Assembly: GCA_965267485.1 (NCBI GenBank)
Contig: OZ254080.1
Coordinates: 2,356,001 to 2,420,000, forward strand
Reading direction: 5' to 3'
Length of the DNA: 64,000 nt
Source of the DNA: JANQJA01 sp965267485
GTDB taxonomy: Bacteria; Pseudomonadota; Gammaproteobacteria; Pseudomonadales; Azotimanducaceae
The translations under genes were made by a program, and so were the position numbers. Within the stretch, counting starts at the first letter, position 1; every line of letters starts with the position of its first letter. Below the pieces are notes generated by a model. That model made no database searches. It was not told the DNA's origin and worked only from the letters and a program-made list of their open reading frames with translations. Below are positions 17,552-25,795 of the stretch, piece by piece.

Positions 17552-19892
17552 CACCAGCGCCCCAGAAGGAGTCAACTGCCGAGGCCAGTGAATGGCGGGA
17601 TGACACCCGGTTCACCCGCCATTCACCGGGCAACAGTCTTGAGTAGCGCGCGTCGGCAAAGCGCTGGTCGATCAGGCAGACAACACCGCGATCGGTTTCC
17701 GACCGGATCACCCTCCCCGCGGTTTGCAGCACACGGTTAATGCCGGGGTACTGGTAGGCGATGCGAAAGCCGGCTTCAGGATCAGTTGCTTGGCCGAACG
17801 CGTCGCTGATGACCTCACGCTCGACTGACAGTCCAGGCAGACCAACGCCCACGACGATGACGCCGATGAGTCGGTCGCCAATCAGATCCACGCCCTCCGA
17901 GAAGACGCCACCGGTGACGGCAAAGCCCATGACCTGCGTCGTCGGGTCGTCAAAGCCCGCCAGAAATGCCGCGCGCTCCGGCTCACGCATTGAAGCCTGT
18001 TGAGCGCAGGTCAGCACGTCGGGATTGCGGCCGACGAAGGCTGCATGCACGCGTTCGAGATAGGCAAAAGAAGGCAGATAGACGAGATAGTTGCCGGACT
18101 TTGCACGAGTGACGACTTCGATCGCCGCCACCAGTTCATCGACTGACGCTTCGCGGTCACGCCAGGTCGTTGAGATATGCGTTGTCGCGAAAACACCGAG
18201 ATGCTCAGGCGGGAACGGCGAATCGACGCGCAGCCACCCCGCCTCCTCCCGCGTCCCGATCAGCTCGCGAAAGTAGGGCTGTGGCATCAGCGTCGCCGAA
18301 AACGCCACCGTCGCCGTCGCCCGATCGAAACCTGCGCGTAATCCCGGCCCGGGATTGACCGCCACGATCTGCAGGACCACCTCATCATCTTCTTCGGCAA
18401 CGAGGCAGCGAAAATGCTCGTCGACGAGTTCTGCCGTCTTCAGAAACCGTGATGCATCGAAGTAGAGCTGGAGCAGCGCCTCGTCGCCGTGATCGACAAG
18501 CCATTCCTCGGCGACATCACAAAACCGGCGAAGCGCCTTGAGCAACGAGACGGGAAACGACGAAACGGTCGCGTAGCGGCGTTGCGCCAGCACGGGCTCA
18601 TGCTCACGTCGCAGCGCAAGGATCGCGCGATTCACCCCGGCGAGCGCTCTTGCGGGCCCCGGGGCACTTGCCCTGACCATTCGCCGAACGCGCAGCACAT
18701 CCGCCTTCGACAGCGTCGCTGAAAACATGTCACGCCCACGATCGACGAGGTTGTGGGCCTCGTCCACCAGAAACGCGAATCGGCCGGTACCGTCATCAAA
18801 GAACCGTCGCAGGTGAACCCAGGGATCGAACGCGTAGTTGTAATCGGCGATGACGACATCGGCGATCAGCGCAAGATCGAGACCGAGTTCGAACGGGCAC
18901 ATGCCATGCTGTTCAGCCAGCGTTGAAACCCGGGCCGGCGTAAAGCTGCGGGACTCACCGATTGCTGCCTGCAGCACGCCCGGCAGTCGATCATAGTAAC
19001 CGGACGCATAGGCACACTGCTCAGGATGACACGCCGCGCCGGGATTGAAACACGCCTTGTCCCGGGCTGTGATCGTGACATCCACCAGCGCAAGGCCGTC
19101 ACCGCGCAAGGCATCGATGGCGTCGCGGGCAGACGCCTGCCCCGAACCTTTCGCCGTGAGGAAGAACACCTTGTCATAGTCGAGCGACGCAAGCCCCTTC
19201 AGTGCCGGATACAGGCTCGCCATGGTCTTGCCGATGCCGGTGGGTGCCTGAATCACGACTTCCGATGACTGTTGCAGGGCGCGCCAGACGGATACCGCCA
19301 TCGCGCGCTGACCCTCCCGAAACCCGCCATAGGGTGCCGGCAAGGCATTGATGGTCTGGTCGCGCTGCGCGCGCCATTCCCGGCGGCGTATTTCCCAGGC
19401 AAGGTAACGCTCGACCATACGCCGATAGCAATCACCCAGCTCCTCGAGTGTGCTTTCCGCCTCGACGAACACTTCTTCATCATTATCCAACTGCAGGTAG
19501 CACACTCGCGCAATCACGCGGCCCGCTCCTTCTGCCTGACCGAGCAGCCAGCCGTAGACCTGGGCCTGGGCCAGGTGAAGGCGCGTGATTGCGTCCGGTA
19601 TCTCGCGGGCATTGCTGCGCACCGTCTTGATCTCCTCGACGATGAGCGGCTCGGTGCCCGGGAAGTAACCGTCGGCCCGCCCGCGAATGCGCAGTTCTAT
19701 CTCGCCCGAGAGGATCACATCGCTGACCGACTTCTCTGCCACGTAGTCTTCGCCCCGCCGCCGCTGCAACCGCTGGTGACCCTTGATGCCGGCCATGGCC
19801 GAACTTCGGGACGTGAACCGGAAGTTGATGTCACCCCGCCGTTCACAGAATGCCACCAGGTCGCGAACGGCCAGCGTCGTGACCTTGCTCAT
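17343..19892 (-). CDS. PD-(D/E)XK nuclease fused to XPD/DinG-like Fe-S helicase
   Basis: 849 residues. The N-terminal 130 residues carry a Cas4/RecB/Dna2-like nuclease site: D74 in RGRADGYF, E87 and K89 in EEIKT, and QAQVYGW. The helicase follows: Walker A QAPTGIGKT (215-223), four cysteines C281, C288, C293 and C332 placed as in the XPD/DinG Fe-S domain, DEAH at 377-380, and motif VI QTAGRVIRSE. It probably unwinds and trims damaged DNA. The ATG at 19892 overlaps the FAN1 stop by 4 bp (ATGA). Homology seems to end near residue 755; the last 90 residues are low-complexity and antisense to the small secreted gene, possibly due to a lost stop. Confidence 0.9.
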   Translation of the reverse strand: MSKVTTLAVRDLVAFCERRGDINFRFTSRSSAMAGIKGHQRLQRRRGEDYVAEKSVSDVILSGEIELRIRGRADGYFPGTEPLIVEEIKTVRSNAREIPDAITRLHLAQAQVYGWLLGQAEGAGRVIARVCYLQLDNDEEVFVEAESTLEELGDCYRRMVERYLAWEIRRREWRAQRDQTINALPAPYGGFREGQRAMAVSVWRALQQSSEVVIQAPTGIGKTMASLYPALKGLASLDYDKVFFLTAKGSGQASARDAIDALRGDGLALVDVTITARDKACFNPGAACHPEQCAYASGYYDRLPGVLQAAIGESRSFTPARVSTLAEQHGMCPFELGLDLALIADVVIADYNYAFDPWVHLRRFFDDGTGRFAFLVDEAHNLVDRGRDMFSATLSKADVLRVRRMVRASAPGPARALAGVNRAILALRREHEPVLAQRRYATVSSFPVSLLKALRRFCDVAEEWLVDHGDEALLQLYFDASRFLKTAELVDEHFRCLVAEEDDEVVLQIVAVNPGPGLRAGFDRATATVAFSATLMPQPYFRELIGTREEAGWLRVDSPFPPEHLGVFATTHISTTWRDREASVDELVAAIEVVTRAKSGNYLVYLPSFAYLERVHAAFVGRNPDVLTCAQQASMREPERAAFLAGFDDPTTQVMGFAVTGGVFSEGVDLIGDRLIGVIVVGVGLPGLSVEREVISDAFGQATDPEAGFRIAYQYPGINRVLQTAGRVIRSETDRGVVCLIDQRFADARYSRLLPGEWRVNRVSSRHSLASAVDSFWGAGATSDGASICESRPDSLPDIPPDSRTGNRSGSPDGHDDGICPAGDPSGPGHARDTDCRSRRDRPTTEIQS
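17588..17626. repeat. 12-bp inverted repeat at the end of the helicase core
   Basis: GTGAATGGCGGG (17588-17599) and CCCGCCATTCAC (17615-17626) form a perfect stem with a 15-base loop, between the secreted-protein stop (17551) and the point where helicase homology appears to end. It looks like a shared transcription terminator, yet it is inside the helicase reading frame. No U-tract on either side. Confidence 0.45.
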
Positions 19893-21529
19893 GGTGCGGC
19901 CCACGCCACAGACTGGACCTGCGCCGGAATGCCATGGGCGTCGAAATACCGCAGCCATCGCCGTTGATTGGCCTGAAGCGTGTCCCCCGGACCTTTGACT
20001 TCGACCAGCCGGTAGCCACCCCCGGCGGGGAACACGATGAGATCAGGAAACCCGCTGCGATTGTGCTGCGGATCACGCAGAAGTCGCTCAAAAACCGCAA
20101 TCAGATGCGCAGGCGGAATGCGTTCGAGTGCGGTCGACAGCAACGCTTCGCTCAGCCGCCCCCAGAACACGAAGTGATTGGCAAGTGGAAACCGCGTTTG
20201 CCAGGCCGTCATGACGCGCGCCCGCATCACCGCCTGATCCTCGACTTCCCGCAGGCGCCGTTCAATCAGGTCCCGGCGCCGTTCGCGAAATGCCGGTGTG
20301 AACAGGTCCAGCGGCCCACGCTGGAACGGGTGCATGAAGGCGCCGTCGACCGGATGAAAGATGATGTCCCAGAATGCGAGCCCGAACAGTCCCGGGAACA
20401 GACTGTTCTCGACATATCTCGCATCATGACCCTGAGCCTCCCAGTAACCTCGCGCTGATTCTTCGACACGACAGTCGTCCGGAGGCAACACGGCGTCACA
20501 GTACCTGATGCGCTCCGTTGCCGGCTCGGGCCAGCCGATCAGTTCAAAGCGCCGGCGTCGTGACAGCAGGATCGGAAACTTGACGCCAAACTCGAACTCC
20601 GACTCGTCACCCGACGCCCGGAGGATCGACTCGCAAAGTTCAATGGCGACGGTATCATTGCCCCGCGCCGCGTGGATTCTCGCCTGACGTTCGCGCGAAG
20701 GTGCGGTCAGCGTCCGTTCATAGATCCCGAGCGCGAGATCCTGCTCGCCCAGCCGTTCGAGTTGACGCGCAATCCGGTTCAGCAGTCGCCCTGCCCGTTG
20801 TGCCATGACGGGCTCTCCGATCGATGGTACGGCATCAGCCAGTTCGACGAGCGCCGCCATGGGCAACTGCGGCAGCGTCTCGCGCGCAAAGGCGCGCAGT
20901 TCATAGAGGACGCAGGTCTGCTCGACAACCTCGCGCGAACGAAACGGGCAGGAACCCGGATCTATCGGGTATCGCTCATAGGGAGTGATCGCAAGGCTGT
21001 CGAGAATGAACTCGGTGAGGTCCTGATCGAGATTGCCAAAGAACAACAGCCGGAACACGCGAATCTCGTTCTGGCGATGAAGCTGCACGATGCGACCCGG
21101 AATCGCAGCCCGGATTCGCGCGGGGTCGCAGCAGGCCAGGATGTCCTCCTCGATCTCGGCCCGCTTCGTGGATGCAGGCAGCGACGACAACGGCGCCAGT
21201 TCGGGTTTGCGCAACAACCGGACGAGTTCACCGGCGCCTGCATCGGGCGCCGCATCGGCAAAACCGGCGCGTTCAAGTTCACCGATGGCGACATCGATCG
21301 ACTCGATCTCGGGATATCTCAGCAGGTCGGCGCGGAACAGCGGTCCCTTGCGGCCCATCAGCCGGACATAGAGACGCTGGGCGGCCTGGCTCAGGCGCTG
21401 GAAAGTCGATCGGAAATCGCGTTCTGCATCAGTCAGCAACGCATCGTGGTGAGCACTGACGTGATCGAGCACGACATTGAAGTTGTCGACGTAATATCCT
21501 TCGGAGAGTGCGCGTGCTGTCTCGACCAT
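19889..21529 (-). CDS. FAN1-type VRR-NUC nuclease
   Basis: 546 residues. Bacterial homologue of Fanconi-associated nuclease 1, a structure-specific 5' flap and interstrand-crosslink nuclease. The C-terminal VRR-NUC domain has the catalytic set in SGFPDLIVF, then VEVKGPGD, then QRRWLRYF. The middle contains helical repeats (RLLNRIARQLERLGEQDLALGIYERTL) and the conserved SLFPGLFGLAFWDIIF. First gene of a two-gene operon with a nuclease-helicase (4-bp overlap). A LexA box lies 15 bases upstream, so DNA damage induction is expected. The ATG at 21529 has a poor ribosome site. Confidence 0.93.
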   Translation of the reverse strand: MVETARALSEGYYVDNFNVVLDHVSAHHDALLTDAERDFRSTFQRLSQAAQRLYVRLMGRKGPLFRADLLRYPEIESIDVAIGELERAGFADAAPDAGAGELVRLLRKPELAPLSSLPASTKRAEIEEDILACCDPARIRAAIPGRIVQLHRQNEIRVFRLLFFGNLDQDLTEFILDSLAITPYERYPIDPGSCPFRSREVVEQTCVLYELRAFARETLPQLPMAALVELADAVPSIGEPVMAQRAGRLLNRIARQLERLGEQDLALGIYERTLTAPSRERQARIHAARGNDTVAIELCESILRASGDESEFEFGVKFPILLSRRRRFELIGWPEPATERIRYCDAVLPPDDCRVEESARGYWEAQGHDARYVENSLFPGLFGLAFWDIIFHPVDGAFMHPFQRGPLDLFTPAFRERRRDLIERRLREVEDQAVMRARVMTAWQTRFPLANHFVFWGRLSEALLSTALERIPPAHLIAVFERLLRDPQHNRSGFPDLIVFPAGGGYRLVEVKGPGDTLQANQRRWLRYFDAHGIPAQVQSVAWAAP

Positions 21530-21544
21530 GCCGAGACATGATAA

Positions 21545-21560
21545 CTGTATTTATATACAG
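21545..21560 (-). promoter_or_regulatory. LexA (SOS) box upstream of the FAN1/helicase operon
   Basis: CTGTATTTATATACAG fits the LexA consensus CTGT-N8-ACAG exactly, with the A/T-rich centre typical of strong sites. It lies 15 bases before the FAN1 start. Read on the minus strand it also contains TATATAAAT, which can serve as the -10 with TTCACG 17 bases further upstream (inside the end of the lipoprotein gene), so bound LexA would cover the promoter. Confidence 0.85.
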
Positions 21561-21562
21561 TC

Positions 21563-21874
21563 TCAATTGATGCGCGTGAACACGTGCTGCGTGCCGGTCA
21601 TGGGGTCGGACTGCACCATCTCGTTAGCGGAAGGAAAGCTGACGATGCGCACCTGTGACCCGCCACCCTCAAAGGTCAGCTCGTCGCCGTTCAGGCGATA
21701 CGGGACGGGCCCGGAGCCGGTGACCGTCACGGCGCTTTCATCGTAGGCGACCTCCACGGGATAGCCACCGATCTCGCCGGACCAGCGGCCGATGATCTCT
21801 TCAGAAGGTACGGGACGCGAAAACGTGCATCCCGCGACCGTGAGGACCGCGACAAGCATCAGGATTCGGGACAT
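21563..21874 (-). CDS. Small lipoprotein
   Basis: 103 residues. Signal peptide with lipobox: MSRILMLVAVLTVAGC, with lipidated Cys16. The mature part is about 88 residues and looks like a small beta-barrel or lipocalin-like fold (IIGRWSGEIGGYPVEVAY ... YRLNGDELTFEGGGSQVRIVSF); I do not recognise the family. The ATG at 21874 is preferred to 21880 because GGAG then lies 7 bases upstream. Divergent from map; its stop is next to the LexA box of the following operon. Confidence 0.7.
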   Translation of the reverse strand: MSRILMLVAVLTVAGCTFSRPVPSEEIIGRWSGEIGGYPVEVAYDESAVTVTGSGPVPYRLNGDELTFEGGGSQVRIVSFPSANEMVQSDPMTGTQHVFTRIN

Positions 21875-21911
21875 CGTCATTCTCCGTCGTCGTACGTGCC
21901 GACCAGTATGC

Positions 21912-21917
21912 CATAAT
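21912..21917 (+). promoter_or_regulatory. Possible -10 element giving a leaderless map message
   Basis: CATAAT ends 8 bases before the map ATG at 21926 and there is no ribosome site in between (GCGCCCCC). If used, transcription would begin at or within about two bases of the start codon. No good -35 was found. Confidence 0.3.
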
Positions 21918-21925
21918 GCGCCCCC

Positions 21926-22672
21926 ATGACGATCGACAATGAAGACGACCTCAAAAAGCTGCGGACGATCGGTCGTATTGTGTTCGAGACCATGATGCTG
22001 ATGAAGAAGCAGATGGAACCGGGCATGACGACCCGGGAACTCGACGACATCGGTCGCCGGAACCTCGATCGCTATGGCGCCCGCTCGGCCCCCGAGGTCA
22101 CCTACGATTTTCCCGGCGCAACCTGTATCAGCATCAACGAGGAAGCCGCTCACGGGATACCGGGCGACCGGCAGATTCTCGCCGGCGATCTCGTCAACAT
22201 CGATGTCTCGGCCGAACTGGACGGATACTTCGGCGACACCGGCGCAACGTTCCCGGTTCCACCGATACCGCCGCGGCTCGACTATCTGTGCCAGGCGACA
22301 CGGAAAGCACTGAACAGCGCGATGCGGGCCGCTCGCGCCGGGGCACGCCTGAACCAGATCGGACTCGCTATCGAGAAGGTCGCCACGCAGTCAGGCTTCA
22401 CGACGATCAAGGATCTCGGCAGCCACGGTATCGGCCGGAGCCTGCATGACGAACCCCACTTCATCCCGAATTACCACGACCGATCGGATCGACGACGTTT
22501 GCGTGAGGGTCAGGTCATCACCATCGAACCCTTCCTCTCGACCGGCGCCGAGCAAACCGAGACCGCTGATGACGGCTGGACGTTGCTCACCGGCAAGGGC
22601 AACTTCTCAGCCCAGTACGAGTACACAATGGTCATCACGAAGGGAAAACCCCTCGTGATGACCGCGCTGTAG
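21926..22672 (+). CDS. map: Methionine aminopeptidase type I
   Basis: 248 residues. Removes the initiator Met from nascent proteins using two metal ions. Metal ligands are seen in order: the Asp pair in VNIDVSAELDGYFGDTG, His in GSHGIGRSLHDEPH, Glu in TIEPFLS, and Glu in AQYEYTMVI. It stands alone, not next to rpsB as the housekeeping copy usually is, so it may be a second map gene. Lacks a ribosome site. Confidence 0.93.
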   Translation: MTIDNEDDLKKLRTIGRIVFETMMLMKKQMEPGMTTRELDDIGRRNLDRYGARSAPEVTYDFPGATCISINEEAAHGIPGDRQILAGDLVNIDVSAELDGYFGDTGATFPVPPIPPRLDYLCQATRKALNSAMRAARAGARLNQIGLAIEKVATQSGFTTIKDLGSHGIGRSLHDEPHFIPNYHDRSDRRRLREGQVITIEPFLSTGAEQTETADDGWTLLTGKGNFSAQYEYTMVITKGKPLVMTAL

Positions 22673-22674
22673 CC

Positions 22675-23883
22675 CTAGCCGGCTGCCCGCGCATTCGCTG
22701 CTTCCGCCTCCCGGACGTCCGCCACCATCGGCAACATCAGGCTGACGAACAGCGTCGCCGCCACCAGGGCGAGCACGAGAAACGTGGTCTGCATACCCTG
22801 CCACTCGATCAGCAGTCCGACGATCGGCCCCGTGACGATGTAGATCCCCCGAAACATGAAGGACGTCATCGAGTTGGCCGTCGCCCGATAGCTGCTCGGG
22901 ATACGCCGGTTCAGGGCATCGGCAAGAATCACCGAATTGATCCCCCGGCTCACGAAGAACGTGAAGCTGAACAGGATGCCCAGCACCCCGCCTGCCGTCG
23001 CCATGCCGAGATATCCCGCCACGGGCAGCGCCGCCATGACGAGCAGTACCGGCACCGCCCCGAAACGTCGCTCGAGTGGAATCGCCAGCCGGGTCACGAA
23101 GGCGAACAGGAAGCTCTGGGAGGCCCACAGGATGCCGAACGCCGTCAGCGGCACACCCTGCTCCTGCCAGTACGGCTGCAGCATCCAGACGACGTAGAAC
23201 GTCATCAGGCCAAACAGCGTCGCCGAAAGGCAGATGCGGCGCAACAACCGGTTGTCGACATAAAGATGCCTCACGATTTTCCTGAGGTTGCCGAGATGCT
23301 GTCCGTCTTCCATGCGCGTGAAAGGTGCTTCCACAAGCATGACCGACAAGGCGAGCGGCACCCACGCAAACAGCGCATTCGCGATGATCGTCACCTCGAA
23401 CGACCAGGCGATCAGCACGCCACCGATCAACGCTGAAACGCCTTCGGCAACCGACTTGATGAATCGCATGTTGGCGATTCCGTCTGCCCGCCGACCGGGA
23501 TCATGTTCGAGTGCTTCCTGCGTGTCATACAACAGCGACAGGTCAGCACCTGACAAGAGGCTCATGCCGATACCGACGAGTGCTTCGAAGATCATCAGTT
23601 CGACAAAACCGTCGGCAAAACACAGCCAGGTAAAACCAATGGCGTGAAAGACGCTGCCGGCAATGAGTGCATTGCGTCGACCCAGCATGTCCGCCACGTA
23701 ACCGCTGGGCACCTCGAACAACACGACGACGAAGGCAAAGAAAGCCTGCAGGTAGAACACCTCGGCGAGCGTCAGCCCCCGTGATTCGAAGAAGGGAACC
23801 ATGACGGGAATGATGACCATCGCCAGCCAGAAGAAGCTGAAGGCGTACAGTACCGGTATGTTTCGTTGTAATTGTCTGTTCAT
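22675..23883 (-). CDS. Major facilitator superfamily transporter
   Basis: 402 residues with about 12 hydrophobic membrane segments. The conserved loop-2 motif of MFS proteins is seen as GYVADMLGRRNAL after the second segment. The rest (EVPSGYVADMLG, FIKSVAEGVSALIGG) resembles the uncharacterised MFS group related to multidrug and Bcr-like exporters; the substrate is unknown. The ATG at 23883 follows AGGA by about 9 bases; an upstream in-frame start at 23916 would fall in the terminator of the preceding transcript and is rejected. Confidence 0.88.
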   Translation of the reverse strand: MNRQLQRNIPVLYAFSFFWLAMVIIPVMVPFFESRGLTLAEVFYLQAFFAFVVVLFEVPSGYVADMLGRRNALIAGSVFHAIGFTWLCFADGFVELMIFEALVGIGMSLLSGADLSLLYDTQEALEHDPGRRADGIANMRFIKSVAEGVSALIGGVLIAWSFEVTIIANALFAWVPLALSVMLVEAPFTRMEDGQHLGNLRKIVRHLYVDNRLLRRICLSATLFGLMTFYVVWMLQPYWQEQGVPLTAFGILWASQSFLFAFVTRLAIPLERRFGAVPVLLVMAALPVAGYLGMATAGGVLGILFSFTFFVSRGINSVILADALNRRIPSSYRATANSMTSFMFRGIYIVTGPIVGLLIEWQGMQTTFLVLALVAATLFVSLMLPMVADVREAEAANARAAG

Positions 23884-23910
23884 TGCGGTGGTTCCTGAAT
23901 GGAAAATCCC

Positions 23911-23951
23911 GACCAAAAAAAAGCCCCCGGAGCTTTCGCGCCGGGGGCTTT
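23911..23951 (-). terminator. Strong rho-independent terminator of a small transcription unit
   Basis: Stem AAAGCCCCCGG / CCGGGGGCTTT (11 bp) with a 10-base loop, followed on the minus strand by a run of eight U. The strongest terminator in the window. It closes a transcript from the MATE-MFS spacer rather than either transporter gene. Confidence 0.88.
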
Positions 23952-23979
23952 GGGAAATCGTTGGACAGTGGTTATCCCA

Positions 23980-24150
23980 TCATCCGATTCCAGCTCCCGG
24001 CCGACGCTCCACGAGTGCACACGCGCGCGCGACCCAGCCTCGCAGATCGCCTGCGGACGGCATCATGGTCTTGTTCACGGACGTGAACAGCGCCGCGTAC
24101 AGCGTCGCGTGAATGCTCGTGTGCAGGGTCGTTTGCTGTCGGGTATTCAT
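23980..24150 (-). CDS. Possible 56-residue small protein (or non-coding RNA) between MATE and MFS genes
   Basis: Between a good sigma70-type promoter (24207-24234) and a strong terminator (23911-23951) is one open frame, MNTRQQTTLHTSIHATLYAA..., 56 residues, with an amphipathic N-terminal half and a basic C-terminal half. The ribosome site is weak (GAGA 6 bases before the ATG), so the transcript of about 290 bases may instead be a regulatory RNA. No family recognised. The rest of the 425-bp gap (23884-24308) holds only these signals. Confidence 0.35.
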   Translation of the reverse strand: MNTRQQTTLHTSIHATLYAALFTSVNKTMMPSAGDLRGWVARACALVERRPGAGIG

Positions 24151-24206
24151 TGGAATCTCGTGTTCCGGTTCAGGATGCGAATAGCCGCACCCGCGAAAAG
24201 CCCGCC

Positions 24207-24234
24207 ATATTACTCCGGAAATTCCGCCGGTCAA
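24207..24234 (-). promoter_or_regulatory. Sigma70-type promoter of the small transcription unit
   Basis: On the minus strand: TTGACC, 16 bases, TAATAT. The spacer contains the odd-length dyad CGGAA-T-TTCCG, a possible repressor site. Predicted start near 24200, giving a transcript of about 290 bases up to the terminator. Confidence 0.55.
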
Positions 24235-24308
24235 GGGGAAAGCACAAATTAACGGGAAATTAATGTCGCACTGCTAACGAGAACGCAGTGTCGCTGGTGC
24301 GATCCGGT

Positions 24309-25694
24309 TCAGGCGAAGCGAGCCTCGGAGTCTGCAAAAATCTGCTTCCAGCGATCAGACCGGAACCGCCACACGAGCATTGATGCCTTGACGATGTAGT
24401 CCCCGATCAGCGCGGCGTAGATCCAGACAACCGAGAGGCCCAGAAAGTACGCGATCGCGGCCAGGCCGACTCTCACGCCGATGAGCCCCATCATGGTCGT
24501 CACCAGCGGGAAGCGCGTATCACCGGCACCACGCAGGCAGCCGCCCAGCGTGAATTCGATCGCCATCAGCGGCTGGGCACCGCCAAGAATGTAGATGAAG
24601 ATCATGGTCAGTCGGACGACTTCGTCATCGTCAATCAACAGACGGGCAATCTCTTCGGCGAAACCAATGATGAAGACGCTCAGGATCAGCATGCTGCCGA
24701 TCGCGAGCCCGGTCGCACGCCAGCCCTGCTTCGTCGCTTCCGCAGGATCTCTTGCGCCCATGTGCTGACCCACCAGGGTCGCGCCGGCGATCGAGAAGCC
24801 GAAGCCGACGACGAAAGACAGCGACAGAATCTGCACCCCGATACCGTAGGCGGCAAACGCCTCGGTCCCGTAGAACGCGACGATCCACAGGAATGCGACA
24901 AAACCGGCCTGGAAGACGAACTGCTCGACGCCTGCCGGATAACCGATGTGCACGAGTTGCCTGAGACGCTTTCGCGACAGCGATCCCGCACCGCCAACGC
25001 CGACCTTGAGCATTCGCCCGTACCAGAGCGCCAGCAGAATGACCGCGCCAACGGCAAAGGACGCGCCGTTCGCGACACCGGCCCCCGCCACCCCCATGGC
25101 CGGCACACCCAGACCGCCAAACACGAACCAGTACACCATCAGCACGTTGATCACGTTCGTGATCGCACCGATCCAGAGCGGCGTACGTGTATCTCCCGCC
25201 GCCCGGAGCGAGGCGCCGAGCACCATGTTCACCGCGAACGCGACGTTGAAGAGACTCAGGTAGAAAATGTAGTCGGCGGCCTGCGCCGTGGTTTCGGCAT
25301 CGAGCCCGAAGATGCCGGCGATCTGCCGCGGGAACAGCAGGCAAGGCGCCATGAGCGCCAGGGCGACGCCATTGCCGATCCACAGCGAGGCACTCGTCAC
25401 CATCGCGCCCTCGTCGAACTGTTTCGCGCCCCACGATCGCGCGACAAGCGCCGTGGTCCCCGCCGACACGGCCATGAGGATGGCCTGCAGGCCAAAGAAG
25501 ATTCGCTGGCCCGTGGTGACCGCCGCGACGGCGCTTGCTCCCAGCTCGCCGACAATCTTGATACTGATAATGCCGATGACGGAGAACAGCAGATTCGTCA
25601 GGATCGCCGGCCACGCGAGTTCCCAGATGCCCAGGGCAGGACGGTCGGGTAGCGCAGACGCATCATCGTCAGCGCCGGAAGGCGTATCGCTCAT
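24309..25694 (-). CDS. MATE family efflux transporter
   Basis: 461 residues, about 12 membrane segments in two related halves (AWPAILTNLLFSVIGIISIKIVGELGASAVAAV; then VHIGYPAGVEQFVFQAGFVAFLWIV in the second half), typical of MATE drug/Na+ or H+ antiporters. GDTRTPLWIG and GDTRFPLVTT are the paired loop motifs of the family. Substrate unknown. Divergent from the PYROXD2-like gene. Confidence 0.92.
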   Translation of the reverse strand: MSDTPSGADDDASALPDRPALGIWELAWPAILTNLLFSVIGIISIKIVGELGASAVAAVTTGQRIFFGLQAILMAVSAGTTALVARSWGAKQFDEGAMVTSASLWIGNGVALALMAPCLLFPRQIAGIFGLDAETTAQAADYIFYLSLFNVAFAVNMVLGASLRAAGDTRTPLWIGAITNVINVLMVYWFVFGGLGVPAMGVAGAGVANGASFAVGAVILLALWYGRMLKVGVGGAGSLSRKRLRQLVHIGYPAGVEQFVFQAGFVAFLWIVAFYGTEAFAAYGIGVQILSLSFVVGFGFSIAGATLVGQHMGARDPAEATKQGWRATGLAIGSMLILSVFIIGFAEEIARLLIDDDEVVRLTMIFIYILGGAQPLMAIEFTLGGCLRGAGDTRFPLVTTMMGLIGVRVGLAAIAYFLGLSVVWIYAALIGDYIVKASMLVWRFRSDRWKQIFADSEARFA

Positions 25695-25795
25695 CGTGGT
25701 TCCGGAAGGTGGTGTGAATGCGGTGCCGGGCGCGTCGCGGGCACCAAAGCGCCGCTAAGATACTCGAACGGCTCAACAGGTGTCAAAATAACGCG

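Noticed and set aside
20672..21541. 289-residue plus-strand frame with moderate codon order
   Set aside because: Antisense to the FAN1 gene, which is supported by VRR-NUC motifs and a LexA box; no ribosome site and no recognisable domain.
23899..24252. Plus-strand frames in the MATE-MFS gap
   Set aside because: They run through the terminator hairpin, lack ribosome sites, and lie antisense to the better-supported small minus-strand unit.
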